The notes under the pieces are model-generated. The model ran no database searches. It was not told the DNA's origin and saw only the letters and a list, made by a program, of their open reading frames with translations. A DNA stretch of 64,000 nt from JBBRHQ01 sp963840235 (GTDB lineage Bacteria > Actinomycetota > Thermoleophilia > Solirubrobacterales > 70-9): positions 62,001 to 126,000 of the forward strand of contig CAWIYC010000004.1 in NCBI GenBank assembly GCA_963840235.1. Reading direction: 5' to 3'. The translations under genes and the position numbers were made by a program. Below are positions 32,048 to 40,703 of this stretch, one piece after another (the stretch's first letter is position 1; the number at the start of each line of letters is the position of its first letter).

Positions 32048-32140
32048 CGGTGGGGGCCCTCGCTCAAATCGCGGACCTGGAACGGCCTGAATCGGCAATA
32101 CGCCGGGGTCCGCGATTACAAGCCGCTCGGACCCCCACCG
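32048..32140. repeat. long imperfect inverted repeat between convergent genes
   Basis: Two paired segments nest: CGGTGGGGG (32048-32056) with CCCCCACCG (32132-32140), and ATCGCGGACC (32068-32077) with GGTCCGCGAT (32107-32116). It fills most of the 137-bp gap between the UDG-like gene and the GH5 gene. There is no T-run, so it is not a classical terminator. Confidence 0.55.
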
Positions 32141-32162
32141 ACACCGCGGCGGCAGAGCATGC

Positions 32163-33710
32163 TCACCGCGGCGCGAGATTGGGGCGGTGGGCCGGCGATC
32201 TGAACGGGACTCCTCCGCCGCGACCCGAGACAACCAGACGGACGCGCCGTACATGCGGGGTGGCGCGAAGGTAGAGGTGCTGCTTGCCGCGACGTCGGAC
32301 AGTTGCGCCGCTGACCTGGATCCTGATCCCGTCCGGGAACTGGATCGCCGGGACGAAAACGTGGGTGATGCCAGTCTTGAATCTTCCCTCTCCATCGACG
32401 CGCTTGCGGCTGTAGACGAGGTCGAAGCGATGGTTCGCCGGGTCGAATCCGAAGCGGATCGGGGTGCCGGCGATCGCCTGAGGGTAGGGGCGGGCGAGGG
32501 CCTTGAGCTTGTCGTGGAAGAGGTTCGCCCCCCGCGGCGGCTTGCTCGGATCCTTGACCACAGCCTGGATGTCGCCGGGGCCCTGGGTGGTCGGGTCGTC
32601 GCAGCCGCAGTAGTGCCACTCCTGCCAGGACACCATGTGGCGGTCGGCGTAGCCGGTTAGGCGGTCGAGGATCGAGGTGTCGTCGGTGGCGCCGAACTCG
32701 GACAGCATCAGCGAGTCGCCCGTCCTGGCGGCTCGGGTGTCGGCGTTGTCGAAGACCGAGTCCTCGAGCTCGGGACAGGTCGGCGGGGTGCCGGCCACCA
32801 GGCCGGTGAAGCAGTAGTTGTGGAAGCTGAACCCGAGGCGCTTGAAGCCGAGGTCGGGAAGGTTGGTATCCGAGCCGAAGTTGTAGAGGACATGTGGCTC
32901 GTAGAAGACGATGTGCCTCTTGTCGGCGCCACGGATGGCGCCGATCACGCGCCGGTAGAAGGGCGCCAGGCGTGTCCTGTCGAAGGCCCCGCAGCCCGAG
33001 GAGTTGAGGCAGGCGGCGAACCCCGAGCCCGGCCAGGGCTCGTTCAGCAGGTCGTAGCCGAGGACGCCGGCGTCGCCGCTGAAGCTGGTCGCGACCCGGG
33101 CCCAGGCCCTGGCGAAGCGCTGCTGGAGGCCGACGCCTCCAGGCCCGGCCGCGTTCGCATAGAAGTTGTCGAAGGCGCGGTTCATACCCGGGCTGGTGAT
33201 GTAGGTCCCCGGGAACCCTGCCAGCGGCTCCGCCGGGAGCCCGTCGTCGAGCACGGCCCAGTCGGGCCAGCCCTCGCCGGTGAACTTCTCGTTGTAGAGG
33301 TCCTGGTGGAAGTCGATCAGGGAGGCGATGCCGCGCTTGGCAAGCACCCTTTCCAGGGCACGGACCCTGCGGATGTAGTCGTGGTCGACCTTGCCCGGCT
33401 GCGGTTCGACCGCGGTGTAGATCAGCCCCAGGCGGACGGTGTTGAAGCCGTAGCGTCGGAGGAAATCGGCGTCATCGGCGCCGAAGCCGACCGCGCCCGG
33501 GTGATAGGGCGGGCGCTTGTAGACCATGTTGAAGCCGTGCAGGATCACCACCCGCCCGCTCGTGTCGGTGAGCCAGCGGCCGGTGTTGGAGAGCGCACCG
33601 GGAGCAGCGGCACCGCTCGCGGGGGCGGCCCCGGCGAGCATGCAGAGGAAGCCAAGCGCCAGCACCAGGGGCAGCCCCCGTCTTCCCCGCGTCGTGCCGC
33701 CGAATCCCAT
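32163..33710 (-). CDS. secreted GH5-family glycoside hydrolase, endoglycosylceramidase-like
   Basis: 515 aa. Signal peptide PLVLALGFLCMLAGAAPASG. TIM barrel with the acid/base Glu in YDLLNEPWPGSG and the nucleophile Glu in LMLSEFGATDD; SFHNYCFTG and IDFHQDLYNEKF line the cleft. A C-terminal beta domain (about 420-500) is typical of endoglycoceramidase-type GH5 enzymes that cut glycolipids. The exact substrate is inference. ATG start at 33710; not obviously in an operon. Confidence 0.85.
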   Translation of the reverse strand: MGFGGTTRGRRGLPLVLALGFLCMLAGAAPASGAAAPGALSNTGRWLTDTSGRVVILHGFNMVYKRPPYHPGAVGFGADDADFLRRYGFNTVRLGLIYTAVEPQPGKVDHDYIRRVRALERVLAKRGIASLIDFHQDLYNEKFTGEGWPDWAVLDDGLPAEPLAGFPGTYITSPGMNRAFDNFYANAAGPGGVGLQQRFARAWARVATSFSGDAGVLGYDLLNEPWPGSGFAACLNSSGCGAFDRTRLAPFYRRVIGAIRGADKRHIVFYEPHVLYNFGSDTNLPDLGFKRLGFSFHNYCFTGLVAGTPPTCPELEDSVFDNADTRAARTGDSLMLSEFGATDDTSILDRLTGYADRHMVSWQEWHYCGCDDPTTQGPGDIQAVVKDPSKPPRGANLFHDKLKALARPYPQAIAGTPIRFGFDPANHRFDLVYSRKRVDGEGRFKTGITHVFVPAIQFPDGIRIQVSGATVRRRGKQHLYLRATPHVRRVRLVVSGRGGGVPFRSPAHRPNLAPR

Positions 33711-33744
33711 AACGGCGACATTCTGTCAGGGGCGCAAGAGAATC

Positions 33745-33781
33745 GAGGGCCCGCGGGCATCAAAGGTCGCCGCGGGCCCTC
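33745..33781 (-). terminator. hairpin terminator after the RTX gene
   Basis: A perfect 12-bp stem, GAGGGCCCGCGG (33745-33756) with CCGCGGGCCCTC (33770-33781), and a 13-nt loop. It starts 19 bp after the stop of the minus-strand RTX gene and is followed by a weak T-rich stretch (CGATTCTCTTG). Confidence 0.65.
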
Positions 33782-33799
33782 CCAGTCAGAGCGGGTGCG

Positions 33800-34360
33800 T
33801 CAGCCCTTGCGGGCGACAGCCTCGCAATTCTTGGCGACCTTGTCGCTTTGGTCGGCGCGGACGCGATCGCGCCGGCCGCTGCCGCAGCTGACCCGGTCAC
33901 GCCGGTGGTCGCGAGCCCGGATCAGGTCGCTGCCTCCGTTGCCCCGCAGCACGTCGTGACCAGAGCCGCCGGTCAGGGTGTCACTGTCGGCGCTGCCGAC
34001 GACCGTGTCATCGCCGCTCTGTCCGTTCTCGTTATCGTCGCCGGGCCCGCCGACGATCGTGTCGTCGCCGGGGCCGCCGTTGAGGTCGTCGTCGCCGACC
34101 TCGCCGCAGATGTCGTCGTCGCCGGCATGGCCGTCAATCTCGTCGTCGCCGCCGTGACCCTCGATCGAGTCATGGCCGCGCGATCCCTCGAGCGAGTCGT
34201 CGTCCCCGCTGCCATCGTCACCGCTGTCATGGGTGCCCGTCTGGCAGGTGGCATCGGGGCTGTCGTCGTCGCCCTCGTCGCTTGCCCGGGCGATCGCGAT
34301 GCCGCCGACGAGGGCGCCGATCGCGATCAGACTGAACATCAAAACAAGTCGGTTGCGCAT
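33800..34360 (-). CDS. secreted RTX-type calcium-binding repeat protein
   Basis: 186 aa from ATG 34360, with a GGAAGGA site. Signal peptide LVLMFSLIAIGALVGGIAIA. The centre is a run of nonapeptide repeats of the GGxGxD type (GGPGDDTIVGGPGDDN and similar), predicted to form a calcium beta roll. The Asp-rich N-terminal part is highly acidic. The C-terminus has two Cys (VSCGSG, KNCEAV). No enzymatic domain, so probably a structural or surface protein. Confidence 0.8.
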   Translation of the reverse strand: MRNRLVLMFSLIAIGALVGGIAIARASDEGDDDSPDATCQTGTHDSGDDGSGDDDSLEGSRGHDSIEGHGGDDEIDGHAGDDDICGEVGDDDLNGGPGDDTIVGGPGDDNENGQSGDDTVVGSADSDTLTGGSGHDVLRGNGGSDLIRARDHRRDRVSCGSGRRDRVRADQSDKVAKNCEAVARKG

Positions 34361-34481
34361 CAAAGTTCCTTCCTTGCGGGTTGACCGGATCCTGCCGCCC
34401 TCACCGCTTCAACCCGGCGCTGCGCCAAAGGTCACGCAAGCGGGGTCCGCGAGCGGCTCTCAGGCGCCTCCCGGCCATCCC

Positions 34482-35261
34482 CTACGGTGCGGCGGCCTCG
34501 GCCAGCGCCGTCATCGCGCCAACCTCGGCGCTGGCGAGGCCGCGCACGACGACCGTGTCGAGGGCGTCGTAGGCCGACAGCGCGGCCCGGGTGGTGTCGC
34601 GATCGGCGACGGCGACGCCGACGCTGCCCTCGGGCTCGCCGAGTCGGGCGAAATGGTTGCGGTAGCCGTCGTGGAGGTCGCGGTAGAAGGACTCCTCCTT
34701 CGCCAACCGCTCGGCGGCATCCTCGCCGACGGCGGTGCGCACATACCCCATCACCCGCGGGGTCTCGCGGCCGGCCCCGGCGGCGCCCGCCTCGACCTGC
34801 TCGCGCGCCCCCCGCGCGAATCCGGGGGTCATCCAGTTGAAGAAGGCGCCGTCGTAGGAGGCGCCGGCGAGCGCGCACATCTTCGGGCCCATCGCCGCCA
34901 GCGCCAAACGGACCCCGGGCAGGGTCCGCCGCAGGTCGCCGAGCGCCTCCCTCATCCGCGTCAGCGGCCTCTCCGAGAAGCCGGCGCCGACGCCGATCCA
35001 GAGCCGGCCGGGGTCGAGGTCGAGGCGCTCGATGTCGGCGGCGATCTCGGTTGCGGGGGTGCGGTCGAGCGCGATCACGCCGACGCCCAGCTCGAGCGTG
35101 TCGGCGCCCGCGGCGAACTCTGCGAGGGTCTCGAGCCCCTTTGCCCCAGGGTGGTCATTGGACCAGAGCGAGCCGTAACCCAACTCCTGGCAGCGGGCGG
35201 CGAGCGGCCGGGCGACGGCGGGGTCGAGCCCGGCGGCGACGCCGAACCCGCGACCGCTCAA
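34482..35261 (-). CDS. LLM-class flavin (F420-type) oxidoreductase
   Basis: 259 aa from TTG 35261, which overlaps the upstream stop (TTGA). Luciferase-like TIM barrel: LAARCQELGYGSLWSNDHPG, ELGVGVIALDRTP and GRLWIGVGAG are typical of F420-dependent LLM enzymes in actinobacteria. Shorter than most members (about 280-340), with the central insertion reduced. Substrate unknown. Coupled to an rRNA methyltransferase gene, probably only for expression. Confidence 0.8.
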   Translation of the reverse strand: MSGRGFGVAAGLDPAVARPLAARCQELGYGSLWSNDHPGAKGLETLAEFAAGADTLELGVGVIALDRTPATEIAADIERLDLDPGRLWIGVGAGFSERPLTRMREALGDLRRTLPGVRLALAAMGPKMCALAGASYDGAFFNWMTPGFARGAREQVEAGAAGAGRETPRVMGYVRTAVGEDAAERLAKEESFYRDLHDGYRNHFARLGEPEGSVGVAVADRDTTRAALSAYDALDTVVVRGLASAEVGAMTALAEAAAP

Positions 35262-36634
35262 GGTTTCTCCAGCAGCGCCACGCACTCGATGTGTGGCGTC
35301 TGCGGGAACATGTCCACCGGCTTCACCCGGCGCAGCCTATATCCGGCCTCCACGAGCTGGGCGGCGTTGGGGGCAAGCGTCGTCGGGTTGCAGGAGACAT
35401 AGACGATCCGCGGCGAGTCGCACTCGATCACCCGGCGGACGATCTTCTGCGAGAGGCCGGCGCGCGGCGGGTCGATCACGACCACGTCCGGCTTCCCGGC
35501 CTGCTCGATCAGCGGCCGCACCCCCGTGCGAGCGTTGCCGGCGAGGAAGCGGGCGTTGGCGATCCCGTTCGCCTTGGCGTTCCGCTCCGCGTCGGCGATC
35601 GCCTCGGGCACGATCTCCAGGCCCCAGACCTCGCCCGCGTCGGGGGCGAGGGCGAGGGCGATGGTGCCGATGCCGCAGTAGAGATCGAAGACCCGCTCGC
35701 TCCCCCGCAGCCCGGCGAACTCGTGGGCGACGCCGTAGAGGCGCTCTGCCATCTCGGTGTTGGTCTGGAAGAAGGCGCCGTGGGAGAGCTCGATCCGCAG
35801 GCCGAAGACCTCCTCTGCCAGGCGCTCGGCGCCGAGCACCCCGGTGGGGCCGTCGGTGCCCCCGGAGGGCCCCTCGATCACCGTGTGAAGGTCCACCGGC
35901 GGCTTCGGGAGGCGACCGGGCGAGGTCACCAGGCGGGTTTGGATCTGGCCGGTGCGCCTGCCCTCGCGCACGATCAGGTTGCGCAGGACCCCCTCTCCGC
36001 TGCGGCGATCGTGAGCGGGGATCCCACTGGCCCGGGCCCACTCGCGGACCTCGTTGCGGACCGCGTTGCCGCGCTCGGAGGCGAGCATGCAGTCCTCGAC
36101 GTCGACGACAACGTCCCAGCGACCGCGCGCGTGGAAGCCCAGCACCGGCTCTCCCTCGCGGTCGCCGAAGGAGTACTCGAGCTTGTTGCGGTAGCGCCAG
36201 CGCTCGATTCCAGGCTCGATCGGCTCCAGCTCAAAGCCGTCGAGGCCGCCGATCCGGCGTAGGGCGTCGTCGACCTGCTCCTGCTTGTGGGCGAGTTGGC
36301 GCTCGTAGGCGAGGCCCTGCCAGGGTGCGCCGGGGCAGGGCTCGCCTTCGTGGCTGCAGCTGTCGGGCACACGGTCGGGGCTGGCGCTGAGCAGCTCCAC
36401 CGCCCGCGCCTCGGCAAAGGCCTTCTTCGGCTTGGTGACCTCGGCCCGGACCCGGTCTCCCGGCAGAGCGCCGGCGACGAAGACGACGTACCCGCCCGCC
36501 CGTGCGAGCCCCCGGCCCCCATAGACCAGCGTCTCGATATCGAGCTCGAGGATCTCTCCCCGCCCCGGCTTGACCCGGGAGCCCGACGCCTCGGCGCTGG
36601 TGGCCGTCGCTTGGCGACTTTCGGTCTCCGACAC
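35258..36634 (-). CDS. TRAM-domain RNA (uracil-5-)-methyltransferase
   Basis: 458 aa, RlmD/TrmA family. N-terminal TRAM domain (IETLVYGGRGLARAGGYVVF). SAM site VFDLYCGIGTIALALA. Catalytic VVIDPPRAGL and the nucleophile Cys in YVSCNPTTLAPN. The usual Fe-S motif C-x(5-6)-C-G-G-C appears as CSHEGEPCPGAPWQ, with Ala in place of the third Cys, so the cluster may be lost. Probable target is 23S rRNA or tRNA uridine. Divergent from the peptidase gene by 19 bp. Confidence 0.88.
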   Translation of the reverse strand: MSETESRQATATSAEASGSRVKPGRGEILELDIETLVYGGRGLARAGGYVVFVAGALPGDRVRAEVTKPKKAFAEARAVELLSASPDRVPDSCSHEGEPCPGAPWQGLAYERQLAHKQEQVDDALRRIGGLDGFELEPIEPGIERWRYRNKLEYSFGDREGEPVLGFHARGRWDVVVDVEDCMLASERGNAVRNEVREWARASGIPAHDRRSGEGVLRNLIVREGRRTGQIQTRLVTSPGRLPKPPVDLHTVIEGPSGGTDGPTGVLGAERLAEEVFGLRIELSHGAFFQTNTEMAERLYGVAHEFAGLRGSERVFDLYCGIGTIALALAPDAGEVWGLEIVPEAIADAERNAKANGIANARFLAGNARTGVRPLIEQAGKPDVVVIDPPRAGLSQKIVRRVIECDSPRIVYVSCNPTTLAPNAAQLVEAGYRLRRVKPVDMFPQTPHIECVALLEKP

Positions 36635-36653
36635 TTCCCTATCGTGGCACCCC

Positions 36654-38132
36654 GTGTCGTTCGACCTCGATACCTACTCGGCCCAGGCGGAGGAGTTCCT
36701 CGCCCAGCTCAACCTCGAGTACCACCTCCACTTCTCCGGGCAAAAGCCCACCTACGACGTCGAGGTGATCTACGATCGCCGTCGCTTTCTCTTCAGCCGC
36801 GAGGCGATCGACCAGCTCCGCCGGGCGAACGGGGCCGCCACCGGGGAGCAGCGCCGCCGCACCGGGCGTCTGCTCGAGCTCGCGGTCGGCGCCCACCTTG
36901 GCCGTGCCTGTGCAGCCGAGGAGGCCGCGGTCGCGGCCAAGGAGGCCGAGCTGCTCATCACTGTCGGCGGCACCGAGATCCCCTACCGGATGGCTCCGGT
37001 CGAGCAGGCTAACGAGCCCGAGGCCGGCCGCCGGGCGGAGATCGAGGCGGCGCGGATGAAGCTGCTGGAGGAGGAGATCAACCCGCTCCACCTGGCCGTG
37101 CTGGAGCGCTCGCATCAGCTCGTCGCCGAGCTCGGGTGGCCGAGCTACGCGGCCGCCCACGCCGAGCTGAGCGGCGTCGATCTCGAGGCGCTGGCGGGGC
37201 AGGCGGGCACTTTCCTCGAGGTGACCGGGGACGTCTATGAGGAGCTGCTCGAGCCAGAGCTCGAACGCGTCCTCGGGTTCGGTCGCTCCCAGGCGCGCCG
37301 GGCCGACCTGGCCCGCTTCTTCCGCGCTCCCGCGCTGGACACCAGCTTCGCCGACGAGCGTCTGCTGCCCTCCTTTGCCGAGACGATGGAGGGGCTCGGG
37401 CTCGGGCTCACCTCGCAACCGAACATCATCCTCGACACCGAGCAACGGCCGACTAAGACTCCGCGAGCCTACTGCGCCCCGGTGCGGATCCCGGGAGAGA
37501 TCTATCTGGTCGTCCCCAAGGTGGGCGGCCGCGAGGACTTCGCAGCCCTCTTCCACGAGGGAGGCCACGCTCAGCACTTCGCCCACGTCGATCCCTCGCT
37601 CCCGGTCGAGTTCCGCCACCTCGGCGACAATTCCGTCACCGAGTCCTTCGCCTTCCTCTTCGAGCACATCGCCGAGGACCCCGCCTGGCTTTCGCGGGCG
37701 TTGGGGGCGGACCCCGAGCCGGTCGTCTCCCACGTGCGGGCGGTCAGGCTCTACTTCCTGCGGCGCTACGCGGCGAAGATCTCCTACGAGCTCGAGCTCC
37801 ACGGCCCCGGGCCCGACCTCGAGCAGATGCCGGCCCGCTATGCGGAGCTTCTGAGCGGCGCCACCGGCATCCCCTGGAACGAGGAGCTCTGGCTCGACGA
37901 CGTCGATCGCGGCTTCTACGTCGCCTCCTACCTGCGGGCCTGGGCCCTGGAGGACCGCTGGCGCGGCCACCTGCGAGAGCGCTTCGGGCCGATGTGGTTC
38001 TCTGAGCCGGCGGCGGGAGAGTGGCTGGGCGGCCTCTGGCGCGGGGGCCAACGCCTCCGCGCCGACGAGCTCCTCGCCGAATCGCTGGGCGAGGAGCTGC
38101 GCTTCGAGGCGCTCGCGGGGAGCTTCGCCTAG
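36654..38132 (+). CDS. HExxH zinc metallopeptidase, M3 oligoendopeptidase-like
   Basis: 492 aa from GTG 36654. Mainly helical, with the zinc site in FHEGGHAQHFAHV (HEGGH) and a downstream acidic ligand likely in NSVTESFAFLFEH. Layout and length fit the M3/M32-like clan with a deep helical channel that cleaves short peptides. No signal peptide, so cytoplasmic. TATCGT lies eight bases upstream with no Shine-Dalgarno, another leaderless-type start. Confidence 0.8.
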   Translation: MSFDLDTYSAQAEEFLAQLNLEYHLHFSGQKPTYDVEVIYDRRRFLFSREAIDQLRRANGAATGEQRRRTGRLLELAVGAHLGRACAAEEAAVAAKEAELLITVGGTEIPYRMAPVEQANEPEAGRRAEIEAARMKLLEEEINPLHLAVLERSHQLVAELGWPSYAAAHAELSGVDLEALAGQAGTFLEVTGDVYEELLEPELERVLGFGRSQARRADLARFFRAPALDTSFADERLLPSFAETMEGLGLGLTSQPNIILDTEQRPTKTPRAYCAPVRIPGEIYLVVPKVGGREDFAALFHEGGHAQHFAHVDPSLPVEFRHLGDNSVTESFAFLFEHIAEDPAWLSRALGADPEPVVSHVRAVRLYFLRRYAAKISYELELHGPGPDLEQMPARYAELLSGATGIPWNEELWLDDVDRGFYVASYLRAWALEDRWRGHLRERFGPMWFSEPAAGEWLGGLWRGGQRLRADELLAESLGEELRFEALAGSFA

Positions 38133-38142
38133 CGGCGCCGGC

Positions 38143-38760
38143 TCAGCCGAGCTTCTTTTCGACCGCGGTGATCACGCCCTTGCGCTGGTCGTTGCGCTTC
38201 TCGTAGTCGCGGACCTTGCGCAGCTCGGCCGGGGTCAGGTCCCCGAGCCTGGTCTTGATCTGCACCGCGGTCAGCTGGTCATAGGCGGTGATCGGGAACG
38301 AGGCCGGAACCCCGGCGCGGCGGCGCAGGCGGTCGGCCTGGGCCAGCGCCGGGTCGGCGGCGTCGCGGGCGGCCCGGCCCGCCCCCTCCATCTGGCGACG
38401 GGCCTGGCGGGCGGCCCGGGTGGCCGACTTGCGCACCGGCTTCGCCTGCCGGGTCGCCTCCTTGCGCGCCTGCTGAACCAGCTTGTCCAGTTCCTTGACC
38501 AGGGTGTCGGTCTGCTTGCGGCTGCGGCTGACCAGGTCGGAGACCATCTTCTCGGCGTCCGAACGGGTCATGCGGCCGCGCTTGACGAAGTCGTCGACGA
38601 CGTCCTGGAAGCGCTCGCGGCTGAAGGTGCGCTCGAGGTTCTCGCGGAAGCTCTCGACGCTCTTGTCGAGCCCGGTGGTGGCACTGCTTGATCTGCCCGC
38701 GCTCGAATTCCTGTTCGGCTTCTTCGCGCTCGACCTACCGGTGCTCTTCTTAGCGGCCAT
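38143..38760 (-). CDS. basic coiled-coil protein with a C-terminal YD-x-L/RxYE domain
   Basis: 205 aa from ATG 38760 (MAAKKSTGRSSAKKP). Lys/Ser-rich, histone-like N-terminus, then a long charged helix (VSRSRKQTDTLVKELDKLVQ) and a C-terminal module of about 50 residues: AYDQLTAVQIKTRLGDLTPA and ELRKVRDYEKRNDQRK. The same module occurs twice in the protein at 45091-45630. It may bind DNA or membranes through the basic part. Function not known. Confidence 0.65.
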   Translation of the reverse strand: MAAKKSTGRSSAKKPNRNSSAGRSSSATTGLDKSVESFRENLERTFSRERFQDVVDDFVKRGRMTRSDAEKMVSDLVSRSRKQTDTLVKELDKLVQQARKEATRQAKPVRKSATRAARQARRQMEGAGRAARDAADPALAQADRLRRRAGVPASFPITAYDQLTAVQIKTRLGDLTPAELRKVRDYEKRNDQRKGVITAVEKKLG

Positions 38761-38857
38761 CTGCGGTTGCCTCCTCGACTGGTCTTTGGGGACGAGCTTC
38801 ACTATCGCATCCTGCGAGCGGGGCGGCAAACCGGCGGGCCCCGCCGCGAGCCGCATC

Positions 38858-39676
38858 TCAGGGGAGAGCGAAGGCCGCCGCGACCGGGGCGTGGTCGGAG
38901 AGGCGTAGGGCGCGCCCGCCCTCCTCGACCTCCCGTCTCTCTGGGGGCCAGGCGGTCGGGGCCTCGACGATCTCGAGGCCGCGCGAGAGAAGGTGGTCGA
39001 TCGAGCCGGGCGCGGTCGGGGGGGCGAGGCCGAAGCGCCGCTGCAGGTCCTCGTAGAGCGCCGGGTGCTCGCCGGGGCGCAGATTGAGGTCGCCGCCGAA
39101 GATCAAGGGCGCGCCGGCGGCCCACGCGATCGCCTGCCCAGCGGCGGCCGGCAGCTCGGCCGAGGTGTAGGCGGGCAGGTCGCTGGTGGCGTGGAGGTTG
39201 GCGACGCAGACCCCGGAGGATGTGCGGGTGAGGGCCATCATCCGCCGCTCGGGCCGGCGCTCGCGCAGGACCAGCTCGCTGCGCTCGACGATCGCCCCGA
39301 GCGGAGAGTCGTGGCGGACGAGGGTGAGGTTGGAGCCGCCCTCGTTGGAGGCGATCAGGTCGGGGTTGGCGAGGGCGAGGGCGGTGCGCAGCGGGCGCAG
39401 CTGGTTGCGGGAGGTGAGGACCCGGTGGGCGGCGGCGCCGCAGGTCCGGGCCAGGGGGGAGGCGTAGCGGGGCGGGCACTCCTGGAGCAGGATCACGTCC
39501 CACTCAGCGTCGGCGATTACCCGCGCGAACTCGGATAGAAGGCTGCGGTTGACCTGAACGTGGGTGGCGTTTCGCTCGCTGATCCGCAGCAGCCGCGAGC
39601 GCCGGCTCAGCAGCGCCGGGTCGGGCGGGAAATCCCGCCCATGGAAGAGGTTCCAGGTGATCGCTCGCAGCTGCAC
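38858..39676 (-). CDS. endonuclease/exonuclease/phosphatase-family protein
   Basis: 272 aa from GTG 39676 (VQLRAITWNLFHGRDFPPD). EEP motifs in order: TWNLFHG, VILLQECPP (catalytic Glu), VANLHATSD, IFGGDLNLR (Asp/Asn), SIDHLLSR and LSDHAPV (catalytic His). No signal peptide, unlike the 22049 paralogue, so it acts inside the cell. Divergent from argF with 19 bp between starts. Substrate unknown. Confidence 0.83.
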   Translation of the reverse strand: MQLRAITWNLFHGRDFPPDPALLSRRSRLLRISERNATHVQVNRSLLSEFARVIADAEWDVILLQECPPRYASPLARTCGAAAHRVLTSRNQLRPLRTALALANPDLIASNEGGSNLTLVRHDSPLGAIVERSELVLRERRPERRMMALTRTSSGVCVANLHATSDLPAYTSAELPAAAGQAIAWAAGAPLIFGGDLNLRPGEHPALYEDLQRRFGLAPPTAPGSIDHLLSRGLEIVEAPTAWPPERREVEEGGRALRLSDHAPVAAAFALP

Positions 39677-39695
39677 CCGGCGTAGTATCCGCGTC

Positions 39696-40586
39696 TTGCC
39701 GAGGCACTTCCTCACCGGCGAGGAGCTGGGGGCGTTCGAGTTGCGCTCCCTGCTCGACCGCGCCGCGGAGCTGAAGGCGGGCCGCGGCGAGGGGGGCGCG
39801 GGCTCCGACTCCCTCGCCGGGCGCAGCATCGCCCTCGTCTTCCAGATGCCCTCGACCAGGACCCGGGTCTCCTTCGAGGTCGGGGTTGCCGAGCTGGGGG
39901 CGACGCCGCTGGTCCTGCGCGGCGATGAGTTGCAGCTCGGGCGGGGGGAGTCGATTGCCGACACCGCCAGGGTGCTCTCCCGCTATGTGGACGCGATCGT
40001 GATCCGGGCCGGCTCCCACGGGCAGGTCGAGGAGCTGGCCGCCGCCGCCGAGGTCCCGGTGGTGAACGCCCTGACCCCGCTCCACCATCCCTGCCAGGCG
40101 CTGGCCGACCTGATGACGATCCGCGAGCGCCTGGGCGAGCTGGCCGGCACCCGCCTCGCCTACGTCGGAGACGGCAATAACGTCGCCCGCTCGCTGGCGA
40201 TCGGCGGCGAGCTCACCGACGTCGAGGTCGTCGTCGCGGCACCTGACGGCTTCCAGCTCGAGCAGGGCCACGGTGCTCGCCTCACCGACGATCCCCGCGC
40301 TGCCGCCGACGGCGCCGACGCCCTCTACACCGACGTCTGGGTGAGCATGGGCGACGACCCCGCCGAGGCCGAGCGCCGCCGCGCCGCCCTCGCCCCGTAC
40401 CAACTCGACGCCGACCTGCTCTCGCTCGCCTCCGAGCGGGCGATCGTCCTTCACTGCCTTCCCGCCCACCCCGGCGAGGAGATCAGCGCCGAGGTCCTCT
40501 ACGGCGAGCGCTCGGCCGTCTGGGACCAGGCCGAGAACCGCCTGCACGCGCAGAAGGCGCTGCTCGAGTTCCTGCTTGCGGACTAG
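39696..40586 (+). CDS. argF: ornithine carbamoyltransferase
   Basis: 296 aa from TTG 39696, with TAGTAT seven bases upstream. Carbamoyl-phosphate loop STRTRVSFEV. HPCQALADLM, DVWVSMGDD (ornithine-type SMG) and HCLPAHPGEEI are the family blocks; the last is usually HCLPAHRGEE, so Arg is Pro here. Forms citrulline in arginine synthesis. No other arg genes are adjacent, which is unusual. Confidence 0.93.
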   Translation: MPRHFLTGEELGAFELRSLLDRAAELKAGRGEGGAGSDSLAGRSIALVFQMPSTRTRVSFEVGVAELGATPLVLRGDELQLGRGESIADTARVLSRYVDAIVIRAGSHGQVEELAAAAEVPVVNALTPLHHPCQALADLMTIRERLGELAGTRLAYVGDGNNVARSLAIGGELTDVEVVVAAPDGFQLEQGHGARLTDDPRAAADGADALYTDVWVSMGDDPAEAERRRAALAPYQLDADLLSLASERAIVLHCLPAHPGEEISAEVLYGERSAVWDQAENRLHAQKALLEFLLAD

Positions 40587-40597
40587 GACGCCGAAAG

Positions 40598-40613
40598 CCG
40601 GGGCCCACCCCGG
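40598..40613 (+). terminator. short GC hairpin after argF
   Basis: CCGGGG-CCCA-CCCCGG, 12 bp after the argF stop. No T-run, so this is only a weak terminator candidate. Confidence 0.3.
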
Positions 40614-40703
40614 ATCGCTTTGAGCACGAGCATGATTCTTGGCCCCGGCAACCAGGTCGGCCAGAGAAGGATTTCGGCACCCAGGGATCCGCTAGGGCGA
40701 TAG

